Part shown: positions 16,179 through 24,315 of the stretch, one piece after another | Layout: every line of letters begins with the position of its first letter | How positions within the stretch are numbered: the first letter of the stretch is position 1 | Origin: JBNKEI01 sp050288705 | GTDB taxonomy: Bacteria; Myxococcota; Myxococcia; Myxococcales; UBA5297 | Direction: 5' to 3' | Assembly (NCBI GenBank): GCA_050288705.1 | Contig: JBNKEI010000187.1 | Span: 1 to 48,688, forward strand | Length of the DNA stretch: 48,688 nt | Made by a program: the position numbers and the translations under genes | The notes under the pieces: model-generated | Seen by the model: only the letters and a program-made list of their open reading frames with translations | Database searches by the model: none | What the model was told of the DNA's origin: nothing

Positions 16179-16541
16179 ATGTCTTCTATTGTAGTTTTAC
16201 GAGCAACACCAATAAAAGTTGGAGGGAGACACCCATCAATCCGGTTTTCAAGTGATTTCGAAGATAAAGAGTTTTCGCTCAGTATAAAGGAAGACAATGC
16301 TCGAAAGATCGGGGCATTTCTTTACAAAGAAGTTGAGATAGAAGCCACGGTTACCCGCAATACTGACGGAACAATTAAAGAAGGCGAATTAACTAGCTTT
16401 ACTCCCGTTGAAGAAGGCAATCCCATAGCTGCCTGGGAAAACTGGTACGAGAAGTGCGGACAGCATTTCAGCTCCATTGAAGAAGCACAGCAGGCGCTAC
16501 GTGATTCTAGAAGTGACGATGATTTAGGATTGATTCAATGA
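16179..16541 (+). CDS. Antitoxin-like partner of a broken PIN-type gene
   Basis: 120 residues with a clear GAGGATTCC site before ATG. An N-terminal beta-rich part (IVVLRATPIKVGGRHPSIRFSSDFEDKEFSL) is followed by an acidic C-terminal half containing PVEEGNPIAAWENWYEKC and SSIEEAQQALRDSRSDDDLGL. No transmembrane segment. It overlaps the next gene by four bases (ATGA), the layout of a toxin-antitoxin pair with the antitoxin first. I recognise no named antitoxin family, so the role is inferred from context and from the nuclease-like N terminus of its partner. With the toxin truncated, it may now be an orphan antitoxin. Confidence 0.55.
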   Translation: MSSIVVLRATPIKVGGRHPSIRFSSDFEDKEFSLSIKEDNARKIGAFLYKEVEIEATVTRNTDGTIKEGELTSFTPVEEGNPIAAWENWYEKCGQHFSSIEEAQQALRDSRSDDDLGLIQ

Positions 16542-16975
16542 ATCAAGGTATTGAGGTTAATAAGCTTCCAAATATTGCACTTATAGATTCAAGTATACTT
16601 TTTGGAGCCTTATCCAGGCGTGTAACAGGGGCAGAAAAAGACCGATGCAGCCTGTTTTTAAAGGTAATGATTGATAGTAATAGAAAAATATTAATTGCTG
16701 CACCAATGATAGGCTTCTGCAACCAGGTGAAAATACAAGCAAACAAGCCTATTGACTTCATTTTTCCCGAGCCGTCCGAGCTGGGCGTGTCCCCATATCC
16801 AGCACCACGCCCTCCGTCATTCCCGCGAAAGCGGGAATCCAGGGGGCGCCACAGTCGAAAGACCAGCTTGCATTCCGATCTGACCTTTGGTTTAGGCTTT
16901 GGATGGCGTTACGATTCTTTCAGCTCCGGGACTTGGATTACCGAGCTATCGTGGGTCAGGCTTTCGATGAACTGA
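16538..16975 (+). pseudogene. PIN-like toxin gene truncated by the 78-bp repeat
   Basis: The frame starts with an ATG overlapping the upstream stop. Its native part, about 82 residues, reads PNIALIDSSILFGALS, then KDRCSLFLKVMIDSNRKILIAAPMIGF, ending near FIFPEPSE. A strand ending in an Asp with a following 'S-x-[IL]', then a helix and 'I-L-I-A-A-P', is the start of a PIN-fold RNase. The usual acidic residue after 'AAP' appears replaced (GFC). At 16783 the frame enters the 78-bp repeat and continues for repeat-coded Pro/Arg residues and unrelated sequence to a stop at 16973-16975. The C-terminal catalytic acids are missing, so it should be inactive. The PIN call rests on a short N terminus and is moderate. 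Confidence 0.5.
16783..16860 (+). repeat. 78-bp dispersed repeat, copy 2
   Basis: It is 77/78 identical to 7257-7334, in the same orientation. The central palindrome ATTCCCGCGAAAGCGGGAAT can form a strong hairpin. It interrupts the PIN-like gene on the left and abuts the transposase remnant on the right, so it is a junction between two broken genes. Confidence 0.9.
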
Positions 16976-17174
16976 TCGCGTTCGGTTAGCTCCTGTCCAG
17001 TTGCTGCATCGATATAGGTTCGCTTCACTTGGATTACCGGGCAATGATTGTGCTCCAGTCGGTGACCCAAAATATAGATGCTATATACCGGCATTGCCTG
17101 GTGGTACGGCGTACCTTTTTGTCGTCCATCAAGTACTTAAACGCGGCGTCATAGATTGGGTTGGCTATGTCCAT
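16909..17174 (-). pseudogene. Remnant of a PD-(D/E)XK (Rpn-like) transposase/nuclease gene
   Basis: On the minus strand an ATG at 17174 opens M-D-I-A-N-P-I-Y-D-A-A-F-K-Y-L-M-D-D-K-K-V. This is the conserved N terminus of the PD-(D/E)XK nuclease family transposases related to Rpn. After that the frame becomes unrelated. In a second frame from 17094, sense resumes with MPVYSIYILGHRLEHNHCP, then VIQVKRTYIDAATGQEL and FIESLTHDSSVIQVPELKES, a more internal part of the same family. The stretch between (the rest of the N-terminal helical part and the first catalytic residues) is deleted. It is therefore a decayed mobile nuclease gene with an internal deletion and a frame change. Family recognition is from memory of the two motifs. 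Confidence 0.6.
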
Positions 17175-17251
17175 GGAGCAGCTCGCTTTTGCACAGGGCA
17201 ATCGAGTTCGAATTTTCAGGCATGTCTAGCACTTTACAAGAACAAACTCAT

Positions 17252-17269
17252 GAGGGTTTGTAAACCCTC
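17252..17269. repeat. Perfect 18-base palindrome
   Basis: GAGGGTTTGTAAACCCTC is an 8-base stem around two bases, flanked by further partial pairing (CATGA and TCATG). It lies between the transposase remnant and the Cys-rich lipoprotein gene. Neither strand has a T run immediately after it, so it is not a classical terminator. It could be a protein-binding site or a decayed element end. Confidence 0.4.
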
Positions 17270-17326
17270 GTCATGCCGCCTTTCCAAATTGTCAAAAAAA
17301 CAAAAAGTCAAATTATCAAGCCCGTC

Positions 17327-19075
17327 TCAGCGGACGCAGCGAACATAGTAGCCGCCGGTCTGGAAGCGCCAGTAGCTGCTTCCATTGCTGAAGAGGACGC
17401 CCCACGCCGAGCCGGAATCGCCTTCGGATTCACTTGCAGTCCAAAAACCATTACCAGGAGTATCTGGAAACGCCTTGGTGTTAATGGTTGGTGAGCTCAA
17501 ATTGCCATGGTCTTTGTCTTTGTAATGGTCCACAATGGAATCCAACTCGGCCTTGGTAGGCAAGCGCCATCCGTTGCCTAAGCCTAGACACGCACTTTTG
17601 CCCGACTCCCAGTTGTACCTTTCCCATTCTTTTGTACCAGAATCACCCAACGGATAGCGCCTCCAAACCAAACAGGTCTGTTTATCAAGCACCTCTCCAG
17701 GAGTACTGCTGAAATCATAAGCCGAATCGGGAATGGGCACCGCCGCGGAAATAGCAGGCCAAGTGGCAGCTTCGGTAGGGGCATGCGGTGGCGGCGGGCA
17801 ACCGCACATGTTTGACACCCCTGCTCCTCCACAGGTCTGCGCACCAAAGCACTCCCCGCAATTCACTGTTCGCGAATTCCCGCAGTAATCAAACTCGGTA
17901 ACCGTCCCACAGTTCCTCGTTCCACAAAACTCTTTATCCGTCGGCTTTGTACAACCACCACAAAAGTTAGCCTTGCCTCCCCCGCCACAGGTCTGACCAC
18001 GAACTTTACAATCACCATCACCGTGGCAGTTACCCTGCACACAACTCCCTGCTACGCAAATAAACCCGCTACCATAACTAGGAGCAGCAACACATTGCTG
18101 GTCAGCGTTACAGGCGCCGCACGAATTGGGATTCACCGCCCCGCAAAGTTGGCCGGCAGAACATCCAGTGGCTGCTCCCCATTGACCATTGTTACCGCAG
18201 GTCTGCATTTTCACTGAACTCGCCGGGTCGCAGCGCGTTTGGCCGGATTTGCACACTCCACCGCAATGATTGGGTACTCCCCCGCCTCCACAAGTTTGAC
18301 TACCCTCGGTGCAATCAGCATGGTTATGGCAGTTACCCTTCACACAACTCCCTGCTACGCAAATAAACCCGCTACCATAACTAGGAGCAGCAACACATTG
18401 CTGGTCGGCGTTACAGGCACCGCACGAGTCGGGATTTACCCCACCGCAAAGCTGGCCAGCAGAACATCCAGTGGCTTCTCCCCACAGATTATCGTCACCA
18501 CAGGTCTGCATATTCGCGGTACTCGCCGGGTCGCAGCGCGTTTGGCCAGATTCGCACACTCCACCACAATGATTGGGTACTCCCCCGCCTCCACAGGTTT
18601 GACTACCCTCGGTGCAATCAGCATGGTTATGGCAGTTACCCTGCACACAACTCCCTCCCACGCAAATAAACCCGCTACCATAACTAGGAGCAGCAATACA
18701 TTGCTGGTCGGCGTTACAGGCACCGCACGAATCGGGATTTACCCCGCCGCAAAGCTGGCCAGTAGAACATCCAGTGGCTTCTCCCCATAGACCATCATCA
18801 CCGCAGGTCTGCATGTTCGCGGTACTCTCTGGATCGCAGCGAGTTTGGCCGGATTCACATTTCTGGTCGAACTGGCATAAACCCTTTGCGCAAATTCGGC
18901 CCCCTAGGCAGTCAGTGTCTTCTTTGCATGCGGTAAGCACGCAGACTTGCTTGTAACAATAGGCATGTTCCGAACAGTCCTCATTCTTTTCGCAATACAA
19001 AGGGTCTTCCACTTTGCAAGCTGCTAGCAAAGCTGCACTTCCCAAAACGAGAAAAATGAATTGAATATTCTTCAT
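17327..19075 (-). CDS. Cys-rich lipoprotein with triple repeat and C-terminal DUF1566 domain
   Basis: 582 residues from the ATG at 19075 (AAGGA five bases upstream). An in-frame ATG at 19138 would place 21 residues before the signal. The lipobox is L-A-A-C (Cys20). Residues 21-72 carry a Cys pattern found in myxobacterial surface proteins (CEKNEDCSEHAYCYKQVC). Three near-identical 101-residue repeats follow (73-375), each with about 14 Cys. A shorter Cys-rich spacer precedes the C-terminal DUF1566/Lcl-type domain (about 470-582): QTCLVWRRY, NGWRLPTKAELDSIVD, GFWTASES, and a final F-Q-T-G-G-Y-Y-V-R-C-V-R. DUF1566 is a C-type-lectin-like fold, often in adhesins. A disulphide-rich surface stalk presenting a binding head is the likely picture; the ligand is unknown. 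Confidence 0.85.
   Translation of the reverse strand: MKNIQFIFLVLGSAALLAACKVEDPLYCEKNEDCSEHAYCYKQVCVLTACKEDTDCLGGRICAKGLCQFDQKCESGQTRCDPESTANMQTCGDDGLWGEATGCSTGQLCGGVNPDSCGACNADQQCIAAPSYGSGFICVGGSCVQGNCHNHADCTEGSQTCGGGGVPNHCGGVCESGQTRCDPASTANMQTCGDDNLWGEATGCSAGQLCGGVNPDSCGACNADQQCVAAPSYGSGFICVAGSCVKGNCHNHADCTEGSQTCGGGGVPNHCGGVCKSGQTRCDPASSVKMQTCGNNGQWGAATGCSAGQLCGAVNPNSCGACNADQQCVAAPSYGSGFICVAGSCVQGNCHGDGDCKVRGQTCGGGGKANFCGGCTKPTDKEFCGTRNCGTVTEFDYCGNSRTVNCGECFGAQTCGGAGVSNMCGCPPPPHAPTEAATWPAISAAVPIPDSAYDFSSTPGEVLDKQTCLVWRRYPLGDSGTKEWERYNWESGKSACLGLGNGWRLPTKAELDSIVDHYKDKDHGNLSSPTINTKAFPDTPGNGFWTASESEGDSGSAWGVLFSNGSSYWRFQTGGYYVRCVR
17951..18859 (-). repeat. Three tandem 303-bp coding repeats
   Basis: Units at about 18557-18859, 18254-18556 and 17951-18253 code near-identical 101-residue Cys-rich modules, starting at C-[EK]-S-G-Q-T-R-C-D-P. 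Units 1 and 2 are especially close in DNA, including silent positions. This points to recent duplication or gene conversion and makes the region a likely site of copy-number change and assembly error. Confidence 0.9.
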
Positions 19076-19317
19076 AAAATCCTTGTAATTCGGGCGGTTA
19101 GTAGCAAAGACAACCATATGCTCTAAACCTAGACTCACGCGTCAAACCAAAACTGGGCACCAAGAAGGTTATTCCAATTTGCTTGAAATGGTCAAGAAGT
19201 AACATTAGGGTCGGGGTTCGGTCTTTCCAATTACTTTCGTCTAAAACAGCACGAATAACGTAATTTCTTTTAGACACGTCCGGAGCATTTTATACAGAAT
19301 AATAAATTGTCTTGATG

Positions 19318-20802
19318 TCAATTCTCTGCCTGCATTGATGGCTTCGATCGGCTTGTAATTGCTCTAATGAATGGCAGATTGCCAGTAACCAGCCCAAGCC
19401 CTAACAAATAGATAATAGCGAATCCGGCGGCGGCTAAAACCAGTTGCAGAATAATCGAAGGCCAAAAGTGAGATGCCCAGTGCACTCCCCAAACGCCTAA
19501 CAATGCTATGGTACTAACGCCCAAACAACATAACCACTCTTTGTAAGGAATAATTTTCCAAACAGAGGTTTTGAGAACCCGCGGAACTTTATAAAAAAGC
19601 AAGAGCTTGCCAACAGTTTCTGCTGTTAGCCAAGCAGTCACCGCGCCCATCATTCCCCAATAAGAAACCCCTGCTAAAACTAATGGAACAGTGATTATTG
19701 CCTTCCCAACATAGCTTAAAAATATATGTCTGGTTTCCTTGCGCGCTCTTAGTAACCCATCTACTGGAAAGCATGCTAAGAGTCCCCCCAGAGCTACCAC
19801 CCGAAAAATTGGCGCTGATTTTAAATATTGTTTAGTGAACAAAACAGTAATTAACTCGGGCGCTATAGCCATCAAAAATAGCGAAAGAGGAATAAATATT
19901 TGCGCCATTCGGGTAACTGCTTCCCGAAATACTTCTGCCGCTAAATGAATTTTTCCCTCACCTTCCAATTCTGCTATACGCACCATCATAATCTCAGAAG
20001 TAGGAGTATATAACAGATCAATAATCGGTAATTGAAATATCCCTACCGCATAAAGAGCAAAAGTGGCCGCGTCCATACGTGAAGAAACAACGAATTGGTG
20101 GAAATACTGTTGCGGAATAGCAATGGCAATAGCAGCTCCGAAAGGAATTGAATACCTGAGCTGCTCGTATAAGCTACACCGGTTCCAAAGATCGCCTTGC
20201 TCGTTGCGCATTAATACTATCCAGGTAATAGCCCACCGAGCCATGGCCAGCAAGGCAATTCCAATCATCACACCTTGAAGTCCCCACCCCAACAAAGCAG
20301 GCACGGTCATGGCGATGGCTTTGATTGCATCAGATATGACCACTATTATTGCCGCAAATTTTGTTCTTCCTTGAGCAGTTTGCGCAACTTCTAAAGGAGT
20401 AGAAGCAATTAGGCCAAAAATGTATATGCCGAGTGGCCAGGCATATTTTGCAAACCCCGGATTATTCAACAACGATCCAAGTTCTACCCGAAAATGAAGA
20501 ACTAGCGCCAGCGCCACAATGCCTACGGCGTTTAGAAAAAGAAGAGTTTGCAAGACTAGAGAGCGCCGCTGCGAACACCGAGGAAAAAAGTAATATAGAC
20601 TTTGAGTCATTCCGAATGGTAAAACGTAATAGAAGGTTTGCGCAATTAGTATTAGAAGCTTATACGTGCCATATTCGTCTGGAGGAAACGCGCGCGCTAA
20701 AGTCAAGGGAATGGCGAAAGAAAGTACCGCTGCAAGCGATTTGGCTATAACCAGCGGTCGGGCACGTTCCAGCAAGGAATGTGCGGTCTTTTTTGCTTTC
20801 AT
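19318..20802 (-). CDS. Polysaccharide flippase (Wzx / MATE-like)
   Basis: 494 residues with about 12-14 hydrophobic helices spread over the whole length. The N-terminal half contains IPLTLARAFPPDEYGTYKLL, the usual 'L-x-x-x-[FY]-x-x-x-E-[YF]-G-x-Y' start of Wzx-type flippases. Further on are FLMAIAPELITVLFTKQYLKSAPIFRV and a central Arg-rich loop (GLLRARKETRHIF). It should flip lipid-linked sugar units across the inner membrane. It is the last gene of the long minus-strand exopolysaccharide operon and its ATG overlaps the deacetylase stop by four bases. Downstream there is an 8-base inverted repeat (19239-19246 / 19268-19275), but no clear terminator. Confidence 0.88.
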   Translation of the reverse strand: MKAKKTAHSLLERARPLVIAKSLAAVLSFAIPLTLARAFPPDEYGTYKLLILIAQTFYYVLPFGMTQSLYYFFPRCSQRRSLVLQTLLFLNAVGIVALALVLHFRVELGSLLNNPGFAKYAWPLGIYIFGLIASTPLEVAQTAQGRTKFAAIIVVISDAIKAIAMTVPALLGWGLQGVMIGIALLAMARWAITWIVLMRNEQGDLWNRCSLYEQLRYSIPFGAAIAIAIPQQYFHQFVVSSRMDAATFALYAVGIFQLPIIDLLYTPTSEIMMVRIAELEGEGKIHLAAEVFREAVTRMAQIFIPLSLFLMAIAPELITVLFTKQYLKSAPIFRVVALGGLLACFPVDGLLRARKETRHIFLSYVGKAIITVPLVLAGVSYWGMMGAVTAWLTAETVGKLLLFYKVPRVLKTSVWKIIPYKEWLCCLGVSTIALLGVWGVHWASHFWPSIILQLVLAAAGFAIIYLLGLGLVTGNLPFIRAITSRSKPSMQAEN

Positions 20803-21914
20803 TCTTGTGCTCGCGTGACCGAATATATATAGTCATTTTTTGTATTTCCCGGAACCGGTTTTGACAAAGATAATAAGGTAAACACACCGTCTAGATGACA
20901 AGCTGTTAAAGCTGAAGAATATCCAAAAGGACCTCGACTATAATCTTCCCACATTGTCTTACGACGCAAACAAAGAGGATTTATTCCTACTTGATTAGGC
21001 AAATCCTCAGTAGTTACCGCTGACCGAAAGCCACATTGTTGCAAAAAAGGAAACACTCTCGACTCATAGCGTCCGTTGGGATAAGCAAAATCAAATATTC
21101 GGCTATTTAAATTTTGCTCAATATCTTCTTTCGACTTTTTCAATTCGTAGCCAATGTTTTCATCATCTTCGTAAGTCAACACGGTATGTGATTCGGTGTG
21201 GGCTCCAAACTGAATACCAGCTTTGGACATTTCGCTTGCCATTGACCAAGTCATAACCGCTCCCGACGCGGGATGAGTATCTGCTACGTTACTCAGTTGG
21301 CGTTCAAGCCGCCGCACAATTCCCTTCAATTCGCTTGAGGATCTGGTAGAAACTATTTGGTCTACAACTTGGGCTGCTTGTATTCGAGAAGGCCCGAAAG
21401 CAACTACATTTCTGCGCTTAGATCGCGATTTCAATTCCAGTTTTAGGCATAAAAGATGATATAGATGATCATGCAAGAATTTCTTTTTGGTACCTACAAA
21501 TCCCGATGCCAGGTAAACCGTTGCCGGTATTCCTTTCTTTTTTAAAATTGGAAATGCATGTTCATACACGTCTTGGTATCCATCGTCGAAAGTAAGCACC
21601 GCTACATCACGTTTGTACACTCCCCCTTTGATTATTTGGAGTGCTTGCTCTAAGGGAACAATTTCGAATTTCCCTTTGGTCAGCTCTTCAATGTGACGCT
21701 GGAACGTATGCTTACTAATAAGTAAACCAGGTATGGAAACCCGGGTTTCCTTCCAGAAATCATCTACCACTCGGTGGTAACTAAGGATTAGTATTCTGCG
21801 TCCTCCCGAAGCAATTCGCGAAACACGACACAGCAATCCTTGAAGCCCCGAATAGCGACAAGCAATTGCCGCCATGGTCTTGGTTGTTCCCCGAGCAAAA
21901 CCTGACCAACTCAT
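20799..21914 (-). CDS. NodB-type polysaccharide deacetylase
   Basis: 371 residues. Motif 1 is TFDDGYQDVYEHAF with the catalytic Asp pair. Motif 2 is H-T-E-S-H in IQFGAHTESHTVLT, the metal-binding His pair. Motif 3 is FDFAYPNGRYES. Near the N terminus LILSYHRVVDDF is the usual first strand. The enzyme should remove N-acetyl groups from a surface polysaccharide in or outside the periplasm. No clear signal peptide is seen, so the site is uncertain. It overlaps both neighbours by four bases, indicating tight coupling in the operon. Deacetylases of this length occur next to FemAB-like genes in exosortase-associated exopolysaccharide loci, which fits the rest of the operon. Confidence 0.93.
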   Translation of the reverse strand: MSWSGFARGTTKTMAAIACRYSGLQGLLCRVSRIASGGRRILILSYHRVVDDFWKETRVSIPGLLISKHTFQRHIEELTKGKFEIVPLEQALQIIKGGVYKRDVAVLTFDDGYQDVYEHAFPILKKKGIPATVYLASGFVGTKKKFLHDHLYHLLCLKLELKSRSKRRNVVAFGPSRIQAAQVVDQIVSTRSSSELKGIVRRLERQLSNVADTHPASGAVMTWSMASEMSKAGIQFGAHTESHTVLTYEDDENIGYELKKSKEDIEQNLNSRIFDFAYPNGRYESRVFPFLQQCGFRSAVTTEDLPNQVGINPLCLRRKTMWEDYSRGPFGYSSALTACHLDGVFTLLSLSKPVPGNTKNDYIYSVTRAQE

Positions 21915-23080
21915 ACCACCTCTCCTATTATTCTTGCATTTCGAGCATTTTTAAGTGACTTCCAAACTCGCGGGCCAACTAGTTGTTTCAGTTTCTTTTT
22001 TCCCCATTGGCCTGCTTCCAGAGCAGCCAAATATGCTACCCCCCCTGGAGTAGGAAAAACTAAACGTAATTCTTCGGTTTCGCGTTGATCGTTAGCCCAT
22101 TCAAATTTATATGGTTCCTGTCCACGCAAAAAATCAAACTCAATTCTTTTTTCCCCAAATGCATCGGCCAGGGTCTGTCCCAAAAGCACCAACCCGGCGC
22201 TTCGCCTAGTCCATTGGGGGTCATATCCCGATTGATAAAAATAAACTCGGTTTTTCCATAAAATTACATACACTGCAGACAATGGCTGATTACCCAAACG
22301 TAATATGTACATTCGAACATGCCCGTCCTGAGCCATAAAAAAAGTCGCATCGCGATGAAATGATTGGACGTGGGGACCATGAATGCCCTGAGAACCACCT
22401 TCCTTTTCCCAACGCAACCGGTGCAACTCGAAAAACTCTGAAACCGACTTAGCAATAGAAAATGAATCTTCCCATCGCTCGATAGCAAAGCCGGGTTGAG
22501 ACAAAAACCATTTGTGTCTCCGACGTAAATTATCGGTTCTTCCTACCGATTTGAGGTATTGTTCCCAAGAATCACCGATTTTTACCAAAGGACAAGTATA
22601 TTGTTTACTGCATCGAGAAACCAATGCTTCTTTGCCCAGCGCTTTTAAAATAGCTTGCGAAAACGCGCTTCCTTGCGGAAGGCCATGTAATTCTAATACA
22701 TCAATACTATTTTTTTTGGCTGCTAGGTGTTTGGCAAAACTTTCTATTAAGACATTCTCGTACTCGGGCTCGGCTAACAAATCAAGATAGTCACTGCCTA
22801 CATGAGTGTCTCCCAGAAATCTCCATTTGCGAACCGGCACACCCATTTCGTGAGTAGTTTCCTGGCTTAATGGAAGAATTCCCACCGCCTTTTGCTCTTC
22901 ATCCCACGCAACAAAAATCCGCAAGGCACGCTGAAATCCCAACCGCTGCCACCAGGGATACAACCAGCTCCAGGAAAGAAAAGGTCCTGCCTTACTACGG
23001 GCTGCTAATGCCCCCCACTCGTTTCGCATAGAGGCAAAACGAAGTCCGGTTTGAATTTCCTCTACCCATGTTGAGTTCAT
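21911..23080 (-). CDS. FemAB-like GNAT acyltransferase (BioF2-like), copy 2
   Basis: 389 residues, soluble. The N-terminal half contains RNEWGALAARSKAGPFLSW-WLYPWW, the standard opening of the BioF2-like acetyltransferase family, which is related to FemAB. The C-terminal half has DGHVRMYILRLGNQPLSAVYV, YYQSGYDPQW-RRSAGLVLLG and RIEFDFLRGQEPYKFEW. These are the acyl-CoA-site and 'D-F-L-R-G-x-E-x-Y-K' signatures. Such enzymes acylate sugars or amino acids of surface polymers, and one is standard in XrtA-type loci. It lies between the DegT and deacetylase genes; a second, diverged member is at 24303-25526. Which substrate each uses is not readable. Confidence 0.88.
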   Translation of the reverse strand: MNSTWVEEIQTGLRFASMRNEWGALAARSKAGPFLSWSWLYPWWQRLGFQRALRIFVAWDEEQKAVGILPLSQETTHEMGVPVRKWRFLGDTHVGSDYLDLLAEPEYENVLIESFAKHLAAKKNSIDVLELHGLPQGSAFSQAILKALGKEALVSRCSKQYTCPLVKIGDSWEQYLKSVGRTDNLRRRHKWFLSQPGFAIERWEDSFSIAKSVSEFFELHRLRWEKEGGSQGIHGPHVQSFHRDATFFMAQDGHVRMYILRLGNQPLSAVYVILWKNRVYFYQSGYDPQWTRRSAGLVLLGQTLADAFGEKRIEFDFLRGQEPYKFEWANDQRETEELRLVFPTPGGVAYLAALEAGQWGKKKLKQLVGPRVWKSLKNARNARIIGEVV

Positions 23081-23115
23081 TTTTAAATTGGCTTCCTTAC
23101 ATAATTATTATCTGC

Positions 23116-24315
23116 CTAACTGCCATGCAATACCTCATGGACCGAATCCTTCACCGCTCGCGCCAATGCAGTCATGGTTAGGGGATCTAGATCTTGATGA
23201 ATAGGAATTTCCAGCACTTTTCGGCGTAAATCATCCACATCAGGAAATTCTCCGATTGGACAACTAGGATCTCCGTAGCTCCAGAAATTGATAGCCTCTA
23301 CCCCTCTACGCGCAAGGCTTGCCATTACTTCTTCTTTACGGGGAATATAAAGCGGAAAAAACAGTGGACATACCCCGGGAGATAATTCCGTGAATATCGG
23401 CGGCGCAATTTCTCGTAATTGACCCAATAAAAAGAAATAATTTCGACGACGATTTTCTACGATTCGAGCAAAATCTTGCGCCCAGGCTATTTTGCGAGAA
23501 ATTGAACTCATTCCTAGGTTAGCATGCTCTCTTTCAAAATGCTGAGTGCCGGTGGCTATTCTCCTGACCCGGGTAGTTACATTTGCGGCATCCCCTAAAC
23601 GGCTAGTAGCTCTGCGCACACCGCGAGCAAGCCCGCCCAATCTAAGCTCGTAGTTTTGCAGTAAGGAAGTAGCTAAATGCGAAAATGTAGAAGTCCATGG
23701 CGGCTTAGGCGACTCGGGAATTCCTAAAGGGCTACCAGAATTCATGCATAGCGCGCCTCCATTAGGAACTGGAAGGGTTTTGTATAATGAAAATATGGAA
23801 GCATCTCCAAAAGTTCCTAATGGCCTTTCATCTAATTTAGAAAGAAGCGCCAAAGCACAGTCTTCAATAAAAGCTATATGGTGTTCGTCGGCGATCTTTC
23901 TTACCTGTTCAACCGGCCCTGGAAAACCCAAATAATGAATTAAATAAATAGCTCGCGTCTTGGAAGTAATCTTTTTGGCAATATCGTCGGGATCGACTTG
24001 CATTTTCGGCCCCACCCGATAATAGCGAAGTACAGCACCCGCATCGAGCAATGCTTCTATTTCTACTCCATGGTGATAAGCGGGAACCAAAGTTTCTCCT
24101 TGGTCCAAATGGAGAATTCTGGCCAGCGTCCAAACGGCATTGCGCGCAAAGTAGTAAAAATAGACACCAGGCGCTTCCAAAGGGAAAACTGGAACACTTC
24201 GTGCGCGAGTAATCATCATGCCCGGAAACAAAGTAGGCATAGCTGGAATGTAGCGAACAGGAACTGATTTGGAATCAGCTTGCCGACCGATTTTTTCTTG
24301 ATTTATCGCTTCCAT
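23116..24315 (-). CDS. DegT/DnrJ/EryC1/StrS sugar aminotransferase
   Basis: 399 residues. I start it at the ATG at 24315, seven bases after AGGAGG. The in-frame ATGs upstream at 24357 and 24321 are too far from or too close to it. The fold-type-I PLP pattern is present: LVPAYHHGVEIEALLDAGA, the Asp in AFIEDCALAL, and the Schiff-base Lys in SIFSLYKTLPVPNGGAL. The C-terminal part (RGVEAINFWSYGDPSCPI...VLEIPIHQDLDP) is typical for the family. It probably transfers an amino group to a keto-sugar nucleotide for the exopolysaccharide, which fits the presence of a deacetylase. It overlaps the upstream GNAT gene by 13 bases. Confidence 0.88.
   Translation of the reverse strand: MEAINQEKIGRQADSKSVPVRYIPAMPTLFPGMMITRARSVPVFPLEAPGVYFYYFARNAVWTLARILHLDQGETLVPAYHHGVEIEALLDAGAVLRYYRVGPKMQVDPDDIAKKITSKTRAIYLIHYLGFPGPVEQVRKIADEHHIAFIEDCALALLSKLDERPLGTFGDASIFSLYKTLPVPNGGALCMNSGSPLGIPESPKPPWTSTFSHLATSLLQNYELRLGGLARGVRRATSRLGDAANVTTRVRRIATGTQHFEREHANLGMSSISRKIAWAQDFARIVENRRRNYFFLLGQLREIAPPIFTELSPGVCPLFFPLYIPRKEEVMASLARRGVEAINFWSYGDPSCPIGEFPDVDDLRRKVLEIPIHQDLDPLTMTALARAVKDSVHEVLHGS

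Noticed and set aside
18023..18790. Plus-strand frames opposite the Cys-rich repeats
   Set aside because: They are Thr/Ala-rich repeats caused by the 303-bp units on the other strand.
19239..19275. GTCTAAAA / TTTTAGAC hairpin after the exopolysaccharide operon as terminator
   Set aside because: The loop is 21 bases, the stem is AT-rich and no T run follows on the minus strand.
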